In this document: in pieces, positions 33,839 to 42,827 of the stretch
Position numbering within the stretch: position 1 is the first letter of the stretch
Layout of the letters: every line of letters starts with the position of its first letter
Assembly: GCF_039540405.1 (NCBI RefSeq)
Contig: NZ_BAABEY010000005.1
Span: 68,988 to 132,987 of the forward strand
Length of the DNA: 64,000 nucleotides
Direction of reading: 5' to 3'
DNA from: Ravibacter arvi
GTDB taxonomy: Bacteria > Bacteroidota > Bacteroidia > Cytophagales > Spirosomataceae
Notes under the pieces: generated by a model
Told to the model about the DNA's origin: nothing
Databases searched by the model: none
What the model saw: only the letters and a program-made list of their open reading frames with translations
Translations under genes and position numbers: made by a program

Positions 33839-34510
33839 TTATCGTTGGCGGACGTTAGCCGCAATAGCCAGGCTATCGCGCACCAAACCGGTAATTTGCT
33901 CAAAATTGCCGGTTTCGATCAGGTCTTTCGGGAAAAGATTGGAACCCAGGCCAACTGCATAAGCGCCGGCATCAAACCATTCTTTTAGACTTTCATGTGT
34001 CGGCTTGACACCGCCTGTTACCACAATCCTGGCATCAGACATAGGGCCTTTGATAGCCTTGATAAACTTGGATCCGAGTACATCGCCGGGAAAAAGCTTG
34101 ACAATATCAGCGCCCGAAAGCCTTGCGTTGTAAATTTCAGTCAGGGTGGAAACCCCCGGAAACCAGGGAATGCCGGCTTCCTGGCAAACAGTTCCTACTG
34201 CCGCGTTGAAGATGGGCTGAACTACAAAATCAGCCCCGTTGTCGATGAAAACCTTTGCAGTTAGCGCGTCGTAAACGGTGCCGATGCCAAGCCATAATCC
34301 CGGCAGCTCCGCCTTGGCGTATGCCACCAGGGGCTTAAAAACTTCCAGCGCGCCTTCTCCCCGGTTGGTAAATTCAAAAATACGGCTTCCGCCGTCGTAC
34401 GCGGCTTTTAGAACTGCTTTTGCGACCTCGAAATCAGGATGATAGAAAAGCGGCAGAATCCCGTCGTGTTGCAGGGTTTGCAGGATGGCTTCTTTTTTAT
34501 TTTGCGTCAT
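33839..34510 (-). CDS. KDPG/KHG aldolase
   Basis: A 223-residue class I aldolase of the 2-keto-3-deoxy-6-phosphogluconate / 4-hydroxy-2-oxoglutarate family. It splits KDPG to pyruvate and glyceraldehyde 3-phosphate (Entner-Doudoroff type) or acts on a related keto acid. The Schiff-base Lys is in ADIVKLFPGDVLG, the catalytic Glu segment reads RIFEFTNRGEGA, and ARIVVTGGVKPT and GAYAVGLGSNLF form the phosphate site. No partner dehydratase or kinase gene is adjacent, so the exact sugar acid pathway is not fixed. Confidence 0.92.
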   Translation of the reverse strand: MTQNKKEAILQTLQHDGILPLFYHPDFEVAKAVLKAAYDGGSRIFEFTNRGEGALEVFKPLVAYAKAELPGLWLGIGTVYDALTAKVFIDNGADFVVQPIFNAAVGTVCQEAGIPWFPGVSTLTEIYNARLSGADIVKLFPGDVLGSKFIKAIKGPMSDARIVVTGGVKPTHESLKEWFDAGAYAVGLGSNLFPKDLIETGNFEQITGLVRDSLAIAANVRQR

Positions 34511-34578
34511 ATGGAAATGAATTACTGTAGTGCTTTATTAACAAGACGAACTATCGCAGCGGTTTCCCGCATGGTGCA

Positions 34579-35853
34579 CTAGCCGACAATTACCTCTACC
34601 AGGGTATCGGCGTCGAAAAGCTGCCGGGCTGTTGACTGTACGTCTTCCACGGTGACGGCCCGCAAGCGGTCCAGGTAGTTGGCATAAAAGTCTTCCGGTA
34701 AACCGCAAATAATAGTAGTTTGATTGAGATCACCAATTTCAAAGGCGGTTCCCAGCGACCGGGCGAATTCCCCGGCCATTACGTTTTTAACCTTTTCGAG
34801 CTCCTGTATGGAAACCGGTTGGGTTTGGAGCGCGGCCAGTTCTTTCCGGACCTCATCCGATAACTCGGTCAATGCTTCCTTATTGACGTCAGTGGCGATC
34901 ATAAAATAGGCCGAGTCTTTCAGCGCAGGCAGATAGGAGGATATGCCATAGGTAAGCCCTTTTTCTTCCCTGATATTTTTCATGAGCCGTGACCCGAAAT
35001 AGCCGCCCAGCAATTCGTTGGTCACCAGCATATTGAAATAGTCGGGATGCAGGCGCCCGGGAACCCTTTTTCCCATCCGGACGGTAAACTGGCTGCTGCC
35101 CGGTTTTTCTATTCTGAGCGGTCCGCCTGTGGGTACCGTTGCGGGTAATACCGGCACGGTCGCCGGCGTCTTTGGTGAGAGCGGGCGGTTTCCAAGATAT
35201 TTCTCAAGCAACCCGACTGATTCGTCAGATACTTTGCCGGAGGCAAAAAGCAGGTAGGGGGCTGTTTTTATATGGCCTTCGTAGAAATTCCGGGCATCCT
35301 GCAGCTGTATCCCGTTGAGGTCCGTTTCATTTTGTGAATAGCCGTACCGGGAGTGATCTCCGAACAACAGGGACTTGAATTTTGACGCTGCCAGCCAGGA
35401 ATTCTGTTCCAGGTTGACTTTCAGCTGTTGGCGGACGATATTAATGAGGTTGTCCCATTCTTTCTCAGGAAAAGATGCTTCATCCAGGATTTCAGCCACT
35501 ACCGGGAGGATATTGCCCAGAAAGCGGGGCATGGTATAAATGGATATCCCGAAGTAATCCGGCGTATGAACGGTCTCCGTAAAGGCACCGTAAAGATCCA
35601 ACGCCTGGCTGATCTGTACGGAACTCCTGGACCGGGTTCCTTCCATCAGCATTTTTATGGCGAAGAAGGATTCTCTTGGGTGCGGCGATGTCCAGTTTTC
35701 CGCCGGGAAAATGCATTCGATACGGATGGCTTCCTGGTCGCCGATGCTGATCCAGTACAAGGGCACACCATTGTCGAGTATCCTCTTTTGAGAGCTCGGG
35801 ATGACGGGTGCAGGGACCGGCTTGAATGGTGGCGGGAGGGTTCTGTTGTGCAT
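34579..35853 (-). CDS. M16 family peptidase-like protein lacking the zinc motif
   Basis: A 424-residue insulinase/pitrilysin fold protein. The general M16 layout is clear: an N-terminal half (KRILDNGVPLYWISIGDQEA) and a C-terminal half with LLGGYFGSRLMKNIREEKGL and TYGISS, the substrate-binding region. The position of the HxxEH zinc site reads ESFFAIKMLMEGT, without the His and Glu residues, so it is probably not a peptidase on its own. Such subunits normally pair with an active M16 protein. No active partner lies nearby. No signal peptide is evident, so it seems cytoplasmic. Confidence 0.9.
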   Translation of the reverse strand: MHNRTLPPPFKPVPAPVIPSSQKRILDNGVPLYWISIGDQEAIRIECIFPAENWTSPHPRESFFAIKMLMEGTRSRSSVQISQALDLYGAFTETVHTPDYFGISIYTMPRFLGNILPVVAEILDEASFPEKEWDNLINIVRQQLKVNLEQNSWLAASKFKSLLFGDHSRYGYSQNETDLNGIQLQDARNFYEGHIKTAPYLLFASGKVSDESVGLLEKYLGNRPLSPKTPATVPVLPATVPTGGPLRIEKPGSSQFTVRMGKRVPGRLHPDYFNMLVTNELLGGYFGSRLMKNIREEKGLTYGISSYLPALKDSAYFMIATDVNKEALTELSDEVRKELAALQTQPVSIQELEKVKNVMAGEFARSLGTAFEIGDLNQTTIICGLPEDFYANYLDRLRAVTVEDVQSTARQLFDADTLVEVIVG

Positions 35854-35873
35854 CGAAAAAAGAAAATAAAAAA

Positions 35874-35907
35874 GGCGAATGACTTCTGTTAACGGTAGTC
35901 ATTCGCC
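35874..35907 (-). terminator. Terminator after porV
   Basis: An 11-bp perfect stem: GGCGAATGACT (35874-35884) with AGTCATTCGCC (35897-35907). On the reverse strand it is followed by a T-rich run (35855-35873). Confidence 0.8.
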
Positions 35908-35927
35908 GGGAATACAAAAAAAGACGT

Positions 35928-37124
35928 TTACTCTGCGACGTCAGTCGCTTTGTTGAGCGCGAAGCCTAAAGTGAGTCTCCAGGTCTGGGCCAGAGGCGAA
36001 GCCTGGCGGAGCGGTATCATATAGGCGAAATCCACGTTGAATGTCTTTTTGAATTTCGCACCGAGACCGAAAGAAACGTTGCTGTGGCCGAGCTTTTTCT
36101 CGCTTTGGCCGAAGTATCCGACCCGTGCGGCAAAAACATCGTGGTAGATATATTCCAGCCCCGTTGCAACCGCGATTTCGCTGAGCTCTTCGCTGAAGCC
36201 GTCCGGGGCGTCGGAGAAGGAGCCGAACACGCCCTTCATCAGGCCAAGGTCTGCCATGCTGCGGCCGGCTACCACCCTTGTTTGCGTATTACCGTTGCCG
36301 TCAACATAGTTTTCGAGATACGGCGGGGTGGGTACCATGTGCTTGTTGGCATCCAGCAAGAGGTTGAATTTGTGAATACCGTCGCCGGAATAGGTAATCC
36401 GGCCACCAAGCCGAAGCATGGTCGGAATAAAGTAGCTGCCGGAACCGTAGCTGATTTTACCGCCGAAGTTGGAAAAGGTAAGCCCCAGCCCGTAAGTGAA
36501 TTCTTTTCCGGAAGTCTGGTCCTTGAAGCCGTCGTTGTAGTAAAGGCTGATGTCACCGGCAGCGGTATTTGCGGGTTTAACGGAGGCGCCGGTGCCCACG
36601 TTGTTACCGGCCAGGTTGGAGTAAATCCACTTTAGGGTGAGCCCCAATGCGAGTTTACTGCTCAATTGGCGGCTATAAGTACCGGAAAGAGCAAGCTCCT
36701 TTGAGTTGTAGTTTCCCAGGGACCCGCCCATTCCGTCACGCAGGTCTATTTCGCCATTGTTCATGTAATGGAGCGAGCCGGCAATGGTTTGTCCTTTTTC
36801 AAGTTTTTTAAAGCCGGTGAGGTAACCGATAAACATGTCGTCGGTCAGGTCGCCGAGCCATGGCGTATATGAAAGGGAAAGGCCGTGGTCCTGTTCGATA
36901 AATGCAAGTTTTGATGCATTCCAGTAAGTGGCATTTGCATCGGGGGTAGCGGCTACGCCTGCATCGCCGAGGGCGGCGCTTCGTGCATCGGGTGCGATGT
37001 TGAGAAATGCCAGCGTAGAGCCGGCCGGGATACGGCCAATGGTCTTGTCGGAGTTGTTAACGGGTTGAGCGAGGGCGCCCAGATGGAGGAAGGTAATGGA
37101 CAGTACTGCTAAAATACGTTTCAT
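35928..37124 (-). CDS. porV: Type IX secretion system outer-membrane protein PorV
   Basis: A 398-residue FadL-like outer-membrane barrel with a signal peptide (MKRILAVLSITFLHLGALAQ). PorV signatures are TLAFLNIAPDARSAALGDAG, the ATYWNASKLAF segment and GLSLSYTPWLGDLTDDMF. PorV binds the C-terminal sorting domain of T9SS cargo after export and passes it to the PorU sortase. PorU is encoded 107 bases upstream on the same strand. A promoter in between suggests that porV can be expressed on its own, in line with its high abundance in known species. Confidence 0.95.
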   Translation of the reverse strand: MKRILAVLSITFLHLGALAQPVNNSDKTIGRIPAGSTLAFLNIAPDARSAALGDAGVAATPDANATYWNASKLAFIEQDHGLSLSYTPWLGDLTDDMFIGYLTGFKKLEKGQTIAGSLHYMNNGEIDLRDGMGGSLGNYNSKELALSGTYSRQLSSKLALGLTLKWIYSNLAGNNVGTGASVKPANTAAGDISLYYNDGFKDQTSGKEFTYGLGLTFSNFGGKISYGSGSYFIPTMLRLGGRITYSGDGIHKFNLLLDANKHMVPTPPYLENYVDGNGNTQTRVVAGRSMADLGLMKGVFGSFSDAPDGFSEELSEIAVATGLEYIYHDVFAARVGYFGQSEKKLGHSNVSFGLGAKFKKTFNVDFAYMIPLRQASPLAQTWRLTLGFALNKATDVAE

Positions 37125-37186
37125 AAAATGTGCTTTTGCAATTGGCGATATGGGCCAGCCATGGATATGAGCGGATGAATCCGCTG

Positions 37187-37217
37187 CGAAAATAGTTTTT
37201 ATATTAGTTTTTTACAA
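37187..37217 (-). promoter_or_regulatory. Likely porV promoter
   Basis: On the reverse strand: TTG (37217-37215), 20 bases, then TATTTTCG (37194-37187), one base off TAnnTTTG. The start of transcription would be near 37180, about 55 bases before the porV ATG. Confidence 0.5.
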
Positions 37218-37231
37218 TTCTTTTGACCTAT

Positions 37232-40200
37232 TCAGTCTCTGTGAATTAACTTGCCGCTCACCCGGTCCACTGTCATTTCCCCTAAAGAACGTACCGTTAG
37301 GTCATAAAGGTATAATTGTGTCTCAGGTTTTATTTTAGTGAACGGGATGACCGTTCTGCTTACTACCGAAGGAGCATTGTAAAAAGTGGATTCGTTTTCG
37401 AAAAGAAGCCTTCCGTCCCTGGAGAAAATACGGAAGCGGACTTCCAGGTCCTGGCCTGCGCGGTTATGCGTTAGCCGGTAGGTCAATTGATCCCGGAAGG
37501 GGTTCGGGAATAGGACGGCAGATTTCAGTTTCAAGCCGGTGTCCTTCCGGATCCGGAAGGTAAGTTCTGTCTGGGCCTGGTTCCCGGCTATATCGCAAAA
37601 TGATAGGGTGAGCCTGTGGTTTCCTTCCGACTCAATAGTGAGCGGCATTTCGACCTTTGCCGTTTGGAAAGCATCGGTGTCGGCCCGGTAATATTCGGTG
37701 ACCGGGATTTCCAGCGTATCGTCCAGGATGGCTGAAACCCTGCATCCGTTTCCCTCGCCGGACATTGTCAGGCCGGAATCATCCGAAATTTTTACCAGCA
37801 AGATCGGGTTAGCGGCTATTTCCTGGTTGTTCCTGAAGGTAGAATCGTTTAAAAAAGCCTGGACAACCGGGGCGGCCGTATCGTTCGGAGGAGGTAATTT
37901 TGACGGTCCGATAGAGGTCTTTATCAAGGCGCCGGCATCGGCTTTACCGTCATTGGTGTGCGCATAAACCGCAGCGATGCCCGTTTGTACTTCATTTTGA
38001 TCGCCGTCGGGCATCCTGAACCGGAGTGTAAACTTCCCGCCTGAAACTGTAACGGTGCCGCTGAACAGGCGGTCCCGGTATTCATTGTAGGCGGCCGGCG
38101 GGCTTACGGCTCCCAGCGTTTCAAACCGGGTAGGCGCGCGAAAGAGCGTGATTTCGGCTATGCCTTCAAAAGCCACGTCGGGGCGACCGGTCTCCGGATC
38201 AAATATTTCTCCCTCCAGTACCGTCATTTCGAGGGGTCTGAGGGTATCGGCCCTTAACCTGATCCCTTTTTCGGGTAAAGCAAGCTTCATGGCGGGGTCT
38301 CCAAGGAGGGTGAAATTTCTGTTCAGGGCGCCTGCAAAACTTCCGTTTTTAGTGGTTTTGAAAAGGTCTCCCAGCCTGCTCGTCCCCGATAATAAAGTCT
38401 GGTAAAACGCCTTATTAATAGCAAAGTTGGTACTTGAAAATACCGGTCGTGTGGTGGTCATGGCGCCTATGCCCGCCCCCCGGGGGCTCAGCAGCATCAG
38501 CTCGGCCCCGGATACGACTGCCGGGTTGTCATAGCGGCCGAATTCGCAAGTGGCTGTGACCAATACCGGCATATTGTTGTAACCGCCTGCAGACTGCATG
38601 TCAGCGAGTGTAAGGATCTGCTCATCCGTCCATCCCGATTCATTGCCATGCCCGGTAAAATTCAGGATGAGGGAACCTTCATTGATTTTTCGCCTGATTT
38701 CCTTATTGATAGCAGGAGCGCGGTTGCCGAGCGCGGTAGCCACCAAGGGGAGCTCATCGGTAAATACCCTTGAGGCAAGAAAGTTTTCACTCACCACCGT
38801 AGCGAGCGCGTCGGCATGTTGCTGGTGAATATTGCTGTCGCCATTGTCCGCCACGAAAGTGATTTTGTTTCGCCAGGGACCGCGGTCGGAGATAGTCGCG
38901 TAGTCAATCAGCTTTTGAATAACCAAAGCTGCTTCCTGTTTGTTTTTTACCGGAAGGCGCCCCACGCCGATTTGTAAAAGATGGTCGCCGGCCTCTTCCT
39001 CCGGCCATGTCCCCGCATCGTCGTCGAGCAGGGCGAAGTAATCATCCGACGCGTAGGTATACACCGGATGGAGTGATTCCCGGCTTTGGTAGGAAGGTAC
39101 CCACGCAGCCCTTTGCTGTGGTGAGTAAACAAGTTCCTTATTCCGGAAATCGTACGTGGCGTCACCGAAAAGAAGCAGGTATTTCAGGCGTCCGGGTTCA
39201 CGCTGATAGAAGTAACGGCATAAATCCCGTATGGCGGTTACATCGGGTTTGCCTGACGCGAATTCGTTGAATACCTGCCGGATGGTGAAGGTGGCTACTT
39301 TGAGACCGTCGTTAGACTGTCTGAAATCGGCCAGGCGTTCGGCTTCTGCAAGCCATTCTTCAGCGGTGACGATGATCATATCGGGAACAGGCGAAGAATG
39401 AATGTCCTGGTTGGGTATTTTTGAAGCCGGAAAAGGAATAAGTACCTGTTTCTTGGTAAATCCTATCAGGCTGCCACTCTCCCCGGGGGAAACCGGTACC
39501 GCCCAACTTTCGTTAGCTTCTTTTTTGTGAAGGGTGATCTGTGCCGGAAGAAGCGGATTGCTAACGTCCCAAAGCAGGAAATCTTCAGGCAAGTCCGAGA
39601 AAACCAACACCCTGTTCTTGGCATCCGCTGCCGGGAACCGATAAATGGTAGGCGTGGCAAAGGCCCGTAACGAGCGACTGGTTTGCAGGCTGACATGGTT
39701 GAGGTAGGCTGTGGCGCCTGGCTGCCCGCTTTTGTCATAGGTCAGGGAAAGCTTTATTTTTTCTCCGGCATCCGGTGCAAATGTGTACCGCGCGGCAACT
39801 TTTTGGGCTTTCAGATCATACCGGTAAGTGGAAACGGTACCGGCGGTTGCTTCGCCGATCGGTTTTCCGTTGGTTTGCCATCTGAATTTAGTAGGAACCT
39901 GTGCGGCAGCTATTGCGCTGAAATCCAGTATAGCCTCCCGTCCCTGTACGAGCCCGGGAAGATCAATTTCGAGATTGAGAAAATTGGTAGTCCCGAGGTA
40001 ATCTCCCCACCATTCGCGGCCGGAGCGCAGGAGATTGACGGCTTCTTTTTCATAAAACCAGTAGTCTTCGAAAGTATGCACAGGGATCGGGTTTGCCGGT
40101 ACCGGCGTGTTTTTCGCCTGGATCCTGACATTCCGCGGGTGCTGGAAAGTGAAAAAGTAGAAGGTGGTGTCGGTGTAGGGATTAATCTCGTGCCGGTACC

Positions 40201-40585
40201 GGTTTTCCGTCTCGTCGGGAAATATTCGGGTAGGTCCCTCGCCGTAAAAATACACTGCCTCCGTCATACCGGCATTGTTGGTTTCCACCTGAATGGCGAC
40301 CGGCAGAAGGTCCTGGGGGCGCGGTTTCGCGTTGGCCTGGGGAAGTATGCCGCTGCCGTTTCCGAAAATTTGCACCTGCCCGGCCGGGATCCCGCTAATG
40401 TCAATTCCTGCTTTTTTGAAATAGGCAGCGTCGAGTTTGTAAACACCGGTGGCGGTGACACCGATTTTGAACCAATCGCCGGTAGCAAGCACCGAACCTT
40501 GCTGGGAAAAGGCGCTGATCGGTACAAACCACAATAGCAGGTACCAAAAAGCTTTGGCGTTATAATTCTTCTTCCACCAGCGCAT
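37232..40585 (-). CDS. porU: Type IX secretion system sortase PorU
   Basis: A 1117-residue gingipain-type (C25) cysteine peptidase with a signal peptide ending near ISAFSQ. PorU removes the sorting domain of T9SS cargo at the cell surface and attaches A-LPS. The catalytic His is residue 646 in NFTGHGNESGW, and the catalytic Cys is residue 680 in VLVTATCEFGRYDNP. The N-terminal barrel-like part begins with GDWFKIGVTATGVYKLDAAY. The C-terminus has its own sorting-domain-like fold (SAVLFPNPFRDQLTYRLTHN). The ATG at 40585 lies inside the 3' end of the SprT-like gene, a 26-bp overlap; no later ATG preserves the signal peptide. Confidence 0.95.
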   Translation of the reverse strand: MRWWKKNYNAKAFWYLLLWFVPISAFSQQGSVLATGDWFKIGVTATGVYKLDAAYFKKAGIDISGIPAGQVQIFGNGSGILPQANAKPRPQDLLPVAIQVETNNAGMTEAVYFYGEGPTRIFPDETENRYRHEINPYTDTTFYFFTFQHPRNVRIQAKNTPVPANPIPVHTFEDYWFYEKEAVNLLRSGREWWGDYLGTTNFLNLEIDLPGLVQGREAILDFSAIAAAQVPTKFRWQTNGKPIGEATAGTVSTYRYDLKAQKVAARYTFAPDAGEKIKLSLTYDKSGQPGATAYLNHVSLQTSRSLRAFATPTIYRFPAADAKNRVLVFSDLPEDFLLWDVSNPLLPAQITLHKKEANESWAVPVSPGESGSLIGFTKKQVLIPFPASKIPNQDIHSSPVPDMIIVTAEEWLAEAERLADFRQSNDGLKVATFTIRQVFNEFASGKPDVTAIRDLCRYFYQREPGRLKYLLLFGDATYDFRNKELVYSPQQRAAWVPSYQSRESLHPVYTYASDDYFALLDDDAGTWPEEEAGDHLLQIGVGRLPVKNKQEAALVIQKLIDYATISDRGPWRNKITFVADNGDSNIHQQHADALATVVSENFLASRVFTDELPLVATALGNRAPAINKEIRRKINEGSLILNFTGHGNESGWTDEQILTLADMQSAGGYNNMPVLVTATCEFGRYDNPAVVSGAELMLLSPRGAGIGAMTTTRPVFSSTNFAINKAFYQTLLSGTSRLGDLFKTTKNGSFAGALNRNFTLLGDPAMKLALPEKGIRLRADTLRPLEMTVLEGEIFDPETGRPDVAFEGIAEITLFRAPTRFETLGAVSPPAAYNEYRDRLFSGTVTVSGGKFTLRFRMPDGDQNEVQTGIAAVYAHTNDGKADAGALIKTSIGPSKLPPPNDTAAPVVQAFLNDSTFRNNQEIAANPILLVKISDDSGLTMSGEGNGCRVSAILDDTLEIPVTEYYRADTDAFQTAKVEMPLTIESEGNHRLTLSFCDIAGNQAQTELTFRIRKDTGLKLKSAVLFPNPFRDQLTYRLTHNRAGQDLEVRFRIFSRDGRLLFENESTFYNAPSVVSRTVIPFTKIKPETQLYLYDLTVRSLGEMTVDRVSGKLIHRD

Positions 40586-41234
40586 GGGCCGCTATGGTAT
40601 ATTTTTTCTTAGATGCCTTTTCCGTACACAGAACCCGGGTCCTGCGGAGCGGGCCCTTGGAAAATACCCGCCCATTGAAAACGAATAAACTGCCTTCATC
40701 CAGATGGCGCAAGGTCCTTTTATTGCCGTTTTCTACCTGGCTATCGTACTTTTTCAGGGACTCGGCAAGCCGGCTGTCTCCTGACGTGGTGGCTTTGGGG
40801 TTTCGGGCGTATGCTGCCAGGGCTGCCAGTACGTCAGGGGGGAAATAATCCGGTCGGATAACGGGAAGCAGAATCTCTTTGAAGGTTGTCTTCCATTCCG
40901 ACCCATGGGGGGCTACTTTACGCCGGTACCGCCGGAACACGGCGCAGTGTGCAACTTCATGAAGGTAAGTGATCAGGAAGCTGTACGGATTTAAGTTCGC
41001 GTTGACCGTAATGACCGGCCGGCACCCCGGGCGGTAGGTGAAATCGCCCAGCCGGGTTCGCCGTGGCCTGGAGACCCTGAACTCAAAATCGTACTTTTCT
41101 TTTAGCTCCACGCAATAGGGAACAGCAACAGGGGGGACTAACGCGGAAATTTGTGTTAAAAACAAAGCAAAAAACGTGGTTGACGTTGCGGCGGCAGATG
41201 TATGCCCACTACTTTTTTTGCATAATGTTAACAA
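40560..41234 (-). CDS. SprT-like zinc-metallopeptidase domain protein
   Basis: Up to 224 residues. The SprT-like fold is shown by VNANLNPYSFLITYLHEVAH, where HEVAH is the zinc-binding HExxH motif, with PHGSEWKTTF downstream, and a C-terminal zinc-ribbon-like segment without obvious Cys pairs (one Cys in RVLCTEKASKKKY). The family is related to SPRTN proteases; bacterial roles are poorly known. The start is uncertain: there is no in-frame ATG before the conserved core. TTG at 41234 gives the full frame and TTG at 41165 a shorter one. It is co-oriented with porU and overlaps it by 26 bp. Confidence 0.8.
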   Translation of the reverse strand: MLTLCKKSSGHTSAAATSTTFFALFLTQISALVPPVAVPYCVELKEKYDFEFRVSRPRRTRLGDFTYRPGCRPVITVNANLNPYSFLITYLHEVAHCAVFRRYRRKVAPHGSEWKTTFKEILLPVIRPDYFPPDVLAALAAYARNPKATTSGDSRLAESLKKYDSQVENGNKRTLRHLDEGSLFVFNGRVFSKGPLRRTRVLCTEKASKKKYTIAAHALVEEEL

Positions 41235-41298
41235 AATAGAGCGGAATAATCAAGTCGTGCAGCACCGGGCCGGTAGAATCCGGACGGCTTGTAAAAAG

Positions 41299-41330
41299 AG
41301 AAGGCCGGAAACCAGGGTTTCCAGCCTTCT
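41299..41330 (-). terminator. Terminator after small lipoprotein
   Basis: A near-perfect 15-bp inverted repeat (41299-41313 with 41316-41330, one mismatch), followed on the reverse strand by CTCTTTTTAC. It lies between the small lipoprotein gene and the SprT-like gene. Confidence 0.75.
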
Positions 41331-41374
41331 TGACTAGTCTTGTGTACTTTGCAGTGCTTCAGACCCGGCTAAAA

Positions 41375-41572
41375 TTATTTAGCGGGAGCAGGAGCAGCAG
41401 TAGTATCAGCAGGAGCAGCAGTGTCAGTAGCAGTAGTGTCTGCTTCAGGAGCAACCGGCTCAACTACAGTTTCAGTAGTTTCTTCAACTACTTCAGTCTC
41501 TGATGGTTTGCTAGTACAAGCTGCGAAAGAAACCATAGTGGCGGCGATCGCGAATGCTAAGATCTTTTTCAT
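41375..41572 (-). CDS. Tiny Thr/Ala/Pro/Glu-rich lipoprotein
   Basis: A 65-residue protein. Lipoprotein signal MKKILAFAIAATMVSFAAC with acylated Cys19; the mature part of about 47 residues is low complexity, made of Glu/Thr/Val then Ala/Thr/Asp/Pro (EVVEETTETVVEPVAPEADT), and is probably disordered. The DNA is repetitive in the matching region (GCAGCAG/GTAGTAG-like). It has its own terminator and a separate upstream region, so it seems to be a monocistronic and perhaps abundant envelope protein. The function is unknown; small lipoproteins of this sort may act as spacers in the envelope. Confidence 0.75.
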   Translation of the reverse strand: MKKILAFAIAATMVSFAACTSKPSETEVVEETTETVVEPVAPEADTTATDTAAPADTTAAPAPAK

Positions 41573-41750
41573 TTTCTTCTGGTGAATTTTGTTTGAATTT
41601 GTGCAACAAAGTTAAGGGATCTTTATCTCCGCTTCCAAATTTTTGACGTTGTATTTTTTCTAGAACTTAAAATTTCCTTAGAAAGTTATATTGCAGCATT
41701 GTTTTATTTTGAATCCCCTTTTCCGGAGAACAGCTGCGGTATTGTAAAGA

Positions 41751-42827
41751 TTAGATCTTGGCTAATTCCGATACCAGCGCTTCTATCTGCGCGACATCGG
41801 TTGCCGGAAAGTTGGCTATCCTTACCTGAGTGGCTTTTTTGTCGCCGTAGCCGCTGCCGATGACGAGGTTGCGCTCTTTCAGGCGGGCAATTATTTCAGC
41901 GGCGGGTAATTGCGTATCCAGCACCGCCACCGTCCGCGACCGGTGATGTTCAGAAAGTACAAATGGAGAAAATGCATCATTTGCCCGGGCAAAACCGTAG
42001 AGGAGACCGGCCTTTTTCTCGGTCTCTTTCCGGATCGTGTCTACCCCTTTATCGTTCATATCCGCTGCGATTTTCCCCAACAGGTAGATTAGCATCACAT
42101 TCGGGGTGGCAGGGGTTTCGTTATTCAGAGCGTTCTTCCAGAGCGTCGGCAAGTCGTGGTGTGCACCGATGGAAAGGCCTTTTCTCTCCTTGAGAAGGAT
42201 TGCTTTTTCCAGGCATTGTTTGCCCACAATCCAGACTCCAAGCCCGGCGGGAAGGCCGAAGGCTTTTTGCACCGAGAAGAAAGCGGTATCCACCAGGCTA
42301 TAGTCCAGGGCAGGGTAGGGAGCCGAAGAGACCATGTCAACCGCGATCATTTTGTCGGGGTGCGCCTCTTTGAGGCGGTGAATCTCTGTTTCCGTCATTT
42401 GCACGCCGCAGCTTGTCTCGTTGTGGGTGGTACAAATGAGCTCGGCTTCTTCCGGGACGGTTATCTCGTCAAAGTCGAAGCCGTTGCCCGGCGCCTTTTC
42501 CATTTTGGTCGCTTTTTTGCCGGCGGCCAATGCGTACTGATAAAATTTCTGTGAAAATGACCCGTTTACCAGGTGGAAACTTTCTTTTTCTACCATACTT
42601 AAAAGAATCCGTTCCCAGACTTCCGAGGCGGAACCGAGAAAAAGAATGGCGTGCGTATCGGGCACGCTGAGAAGGGACCTCAGTTGACTGACCGTGAATG
42701 CATGCAACTCGCGGTACACCTGGCTCCGGTGAGAGACTGAGCCAAGCTGGCGGTCAACAAAGGTTTTCAGGTGTTTCTCAAATGTCGGGTAGAGCTGGGC
42801 CGGGCCCGGCGTAAAGTAAGTCTGCAT
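41751..42827 (-). CDS. Class V aminotransferase, probable phosphoserine aminotransferase
   Basis: About 358 residues of the PLP-dependent class V fold, close to alanine-glyoxylate/phosphoserine aminotransferases. N-terminal TYFTPGPAQLYP and VSHRSQVYRELH bind substrate; the PLP Lys is in TAFFSVQKAFGLPAGLGVW; THNETSCGVQ is the conserved strand before it. It starts with ATG at 42827, sharing one base with the stop of the SerB-SerA gene (TGATG), so translation is coupled. This neighbour strongly suggests the SerC step: 3-phosphohydroxypyruvate to 3-phosphoserine with glutamate as amino donor. Sequence alone could not exclude another class V substrate. Confidence 0.85.
   Translation of the reverse strand: MQTYFTPGPAQLYPTFEKHLKTFVDRQLGSVSHRSQVYRELHAFTVSQLRSLLSVPDTHAILFLGSASEVWERILLSMVEKESFHLVNGSFSQKFYQYALAAGKKATKMEKAPGNGFDFDEITVPEEAELICTTHNETSCGVQMTETEIHRLKEAHPDKMIAVDMVSSAPYPALDYSLVDTAFFSVQKAFGLPAGLGVWIVGKQCLEKAILLKERKGLSIGAHHDLPTLWKNALNNETPATPNVMLIYLLGKIAADMNDKGVDTIRKETEKKAGLLYGFARANDAFSPFVLSEHHRSRTVAVLDTQLPAAEIIARLKERNLVIGSGYGDKKATQVRIANFPATDVAQIEALVSELAKI

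Noticed and set aside
39683..40537. 284-codon forward ORF opposite porU
   Set aside because: Antisense shadow; porU is supported by both catalytic motifs and a signal peptide.
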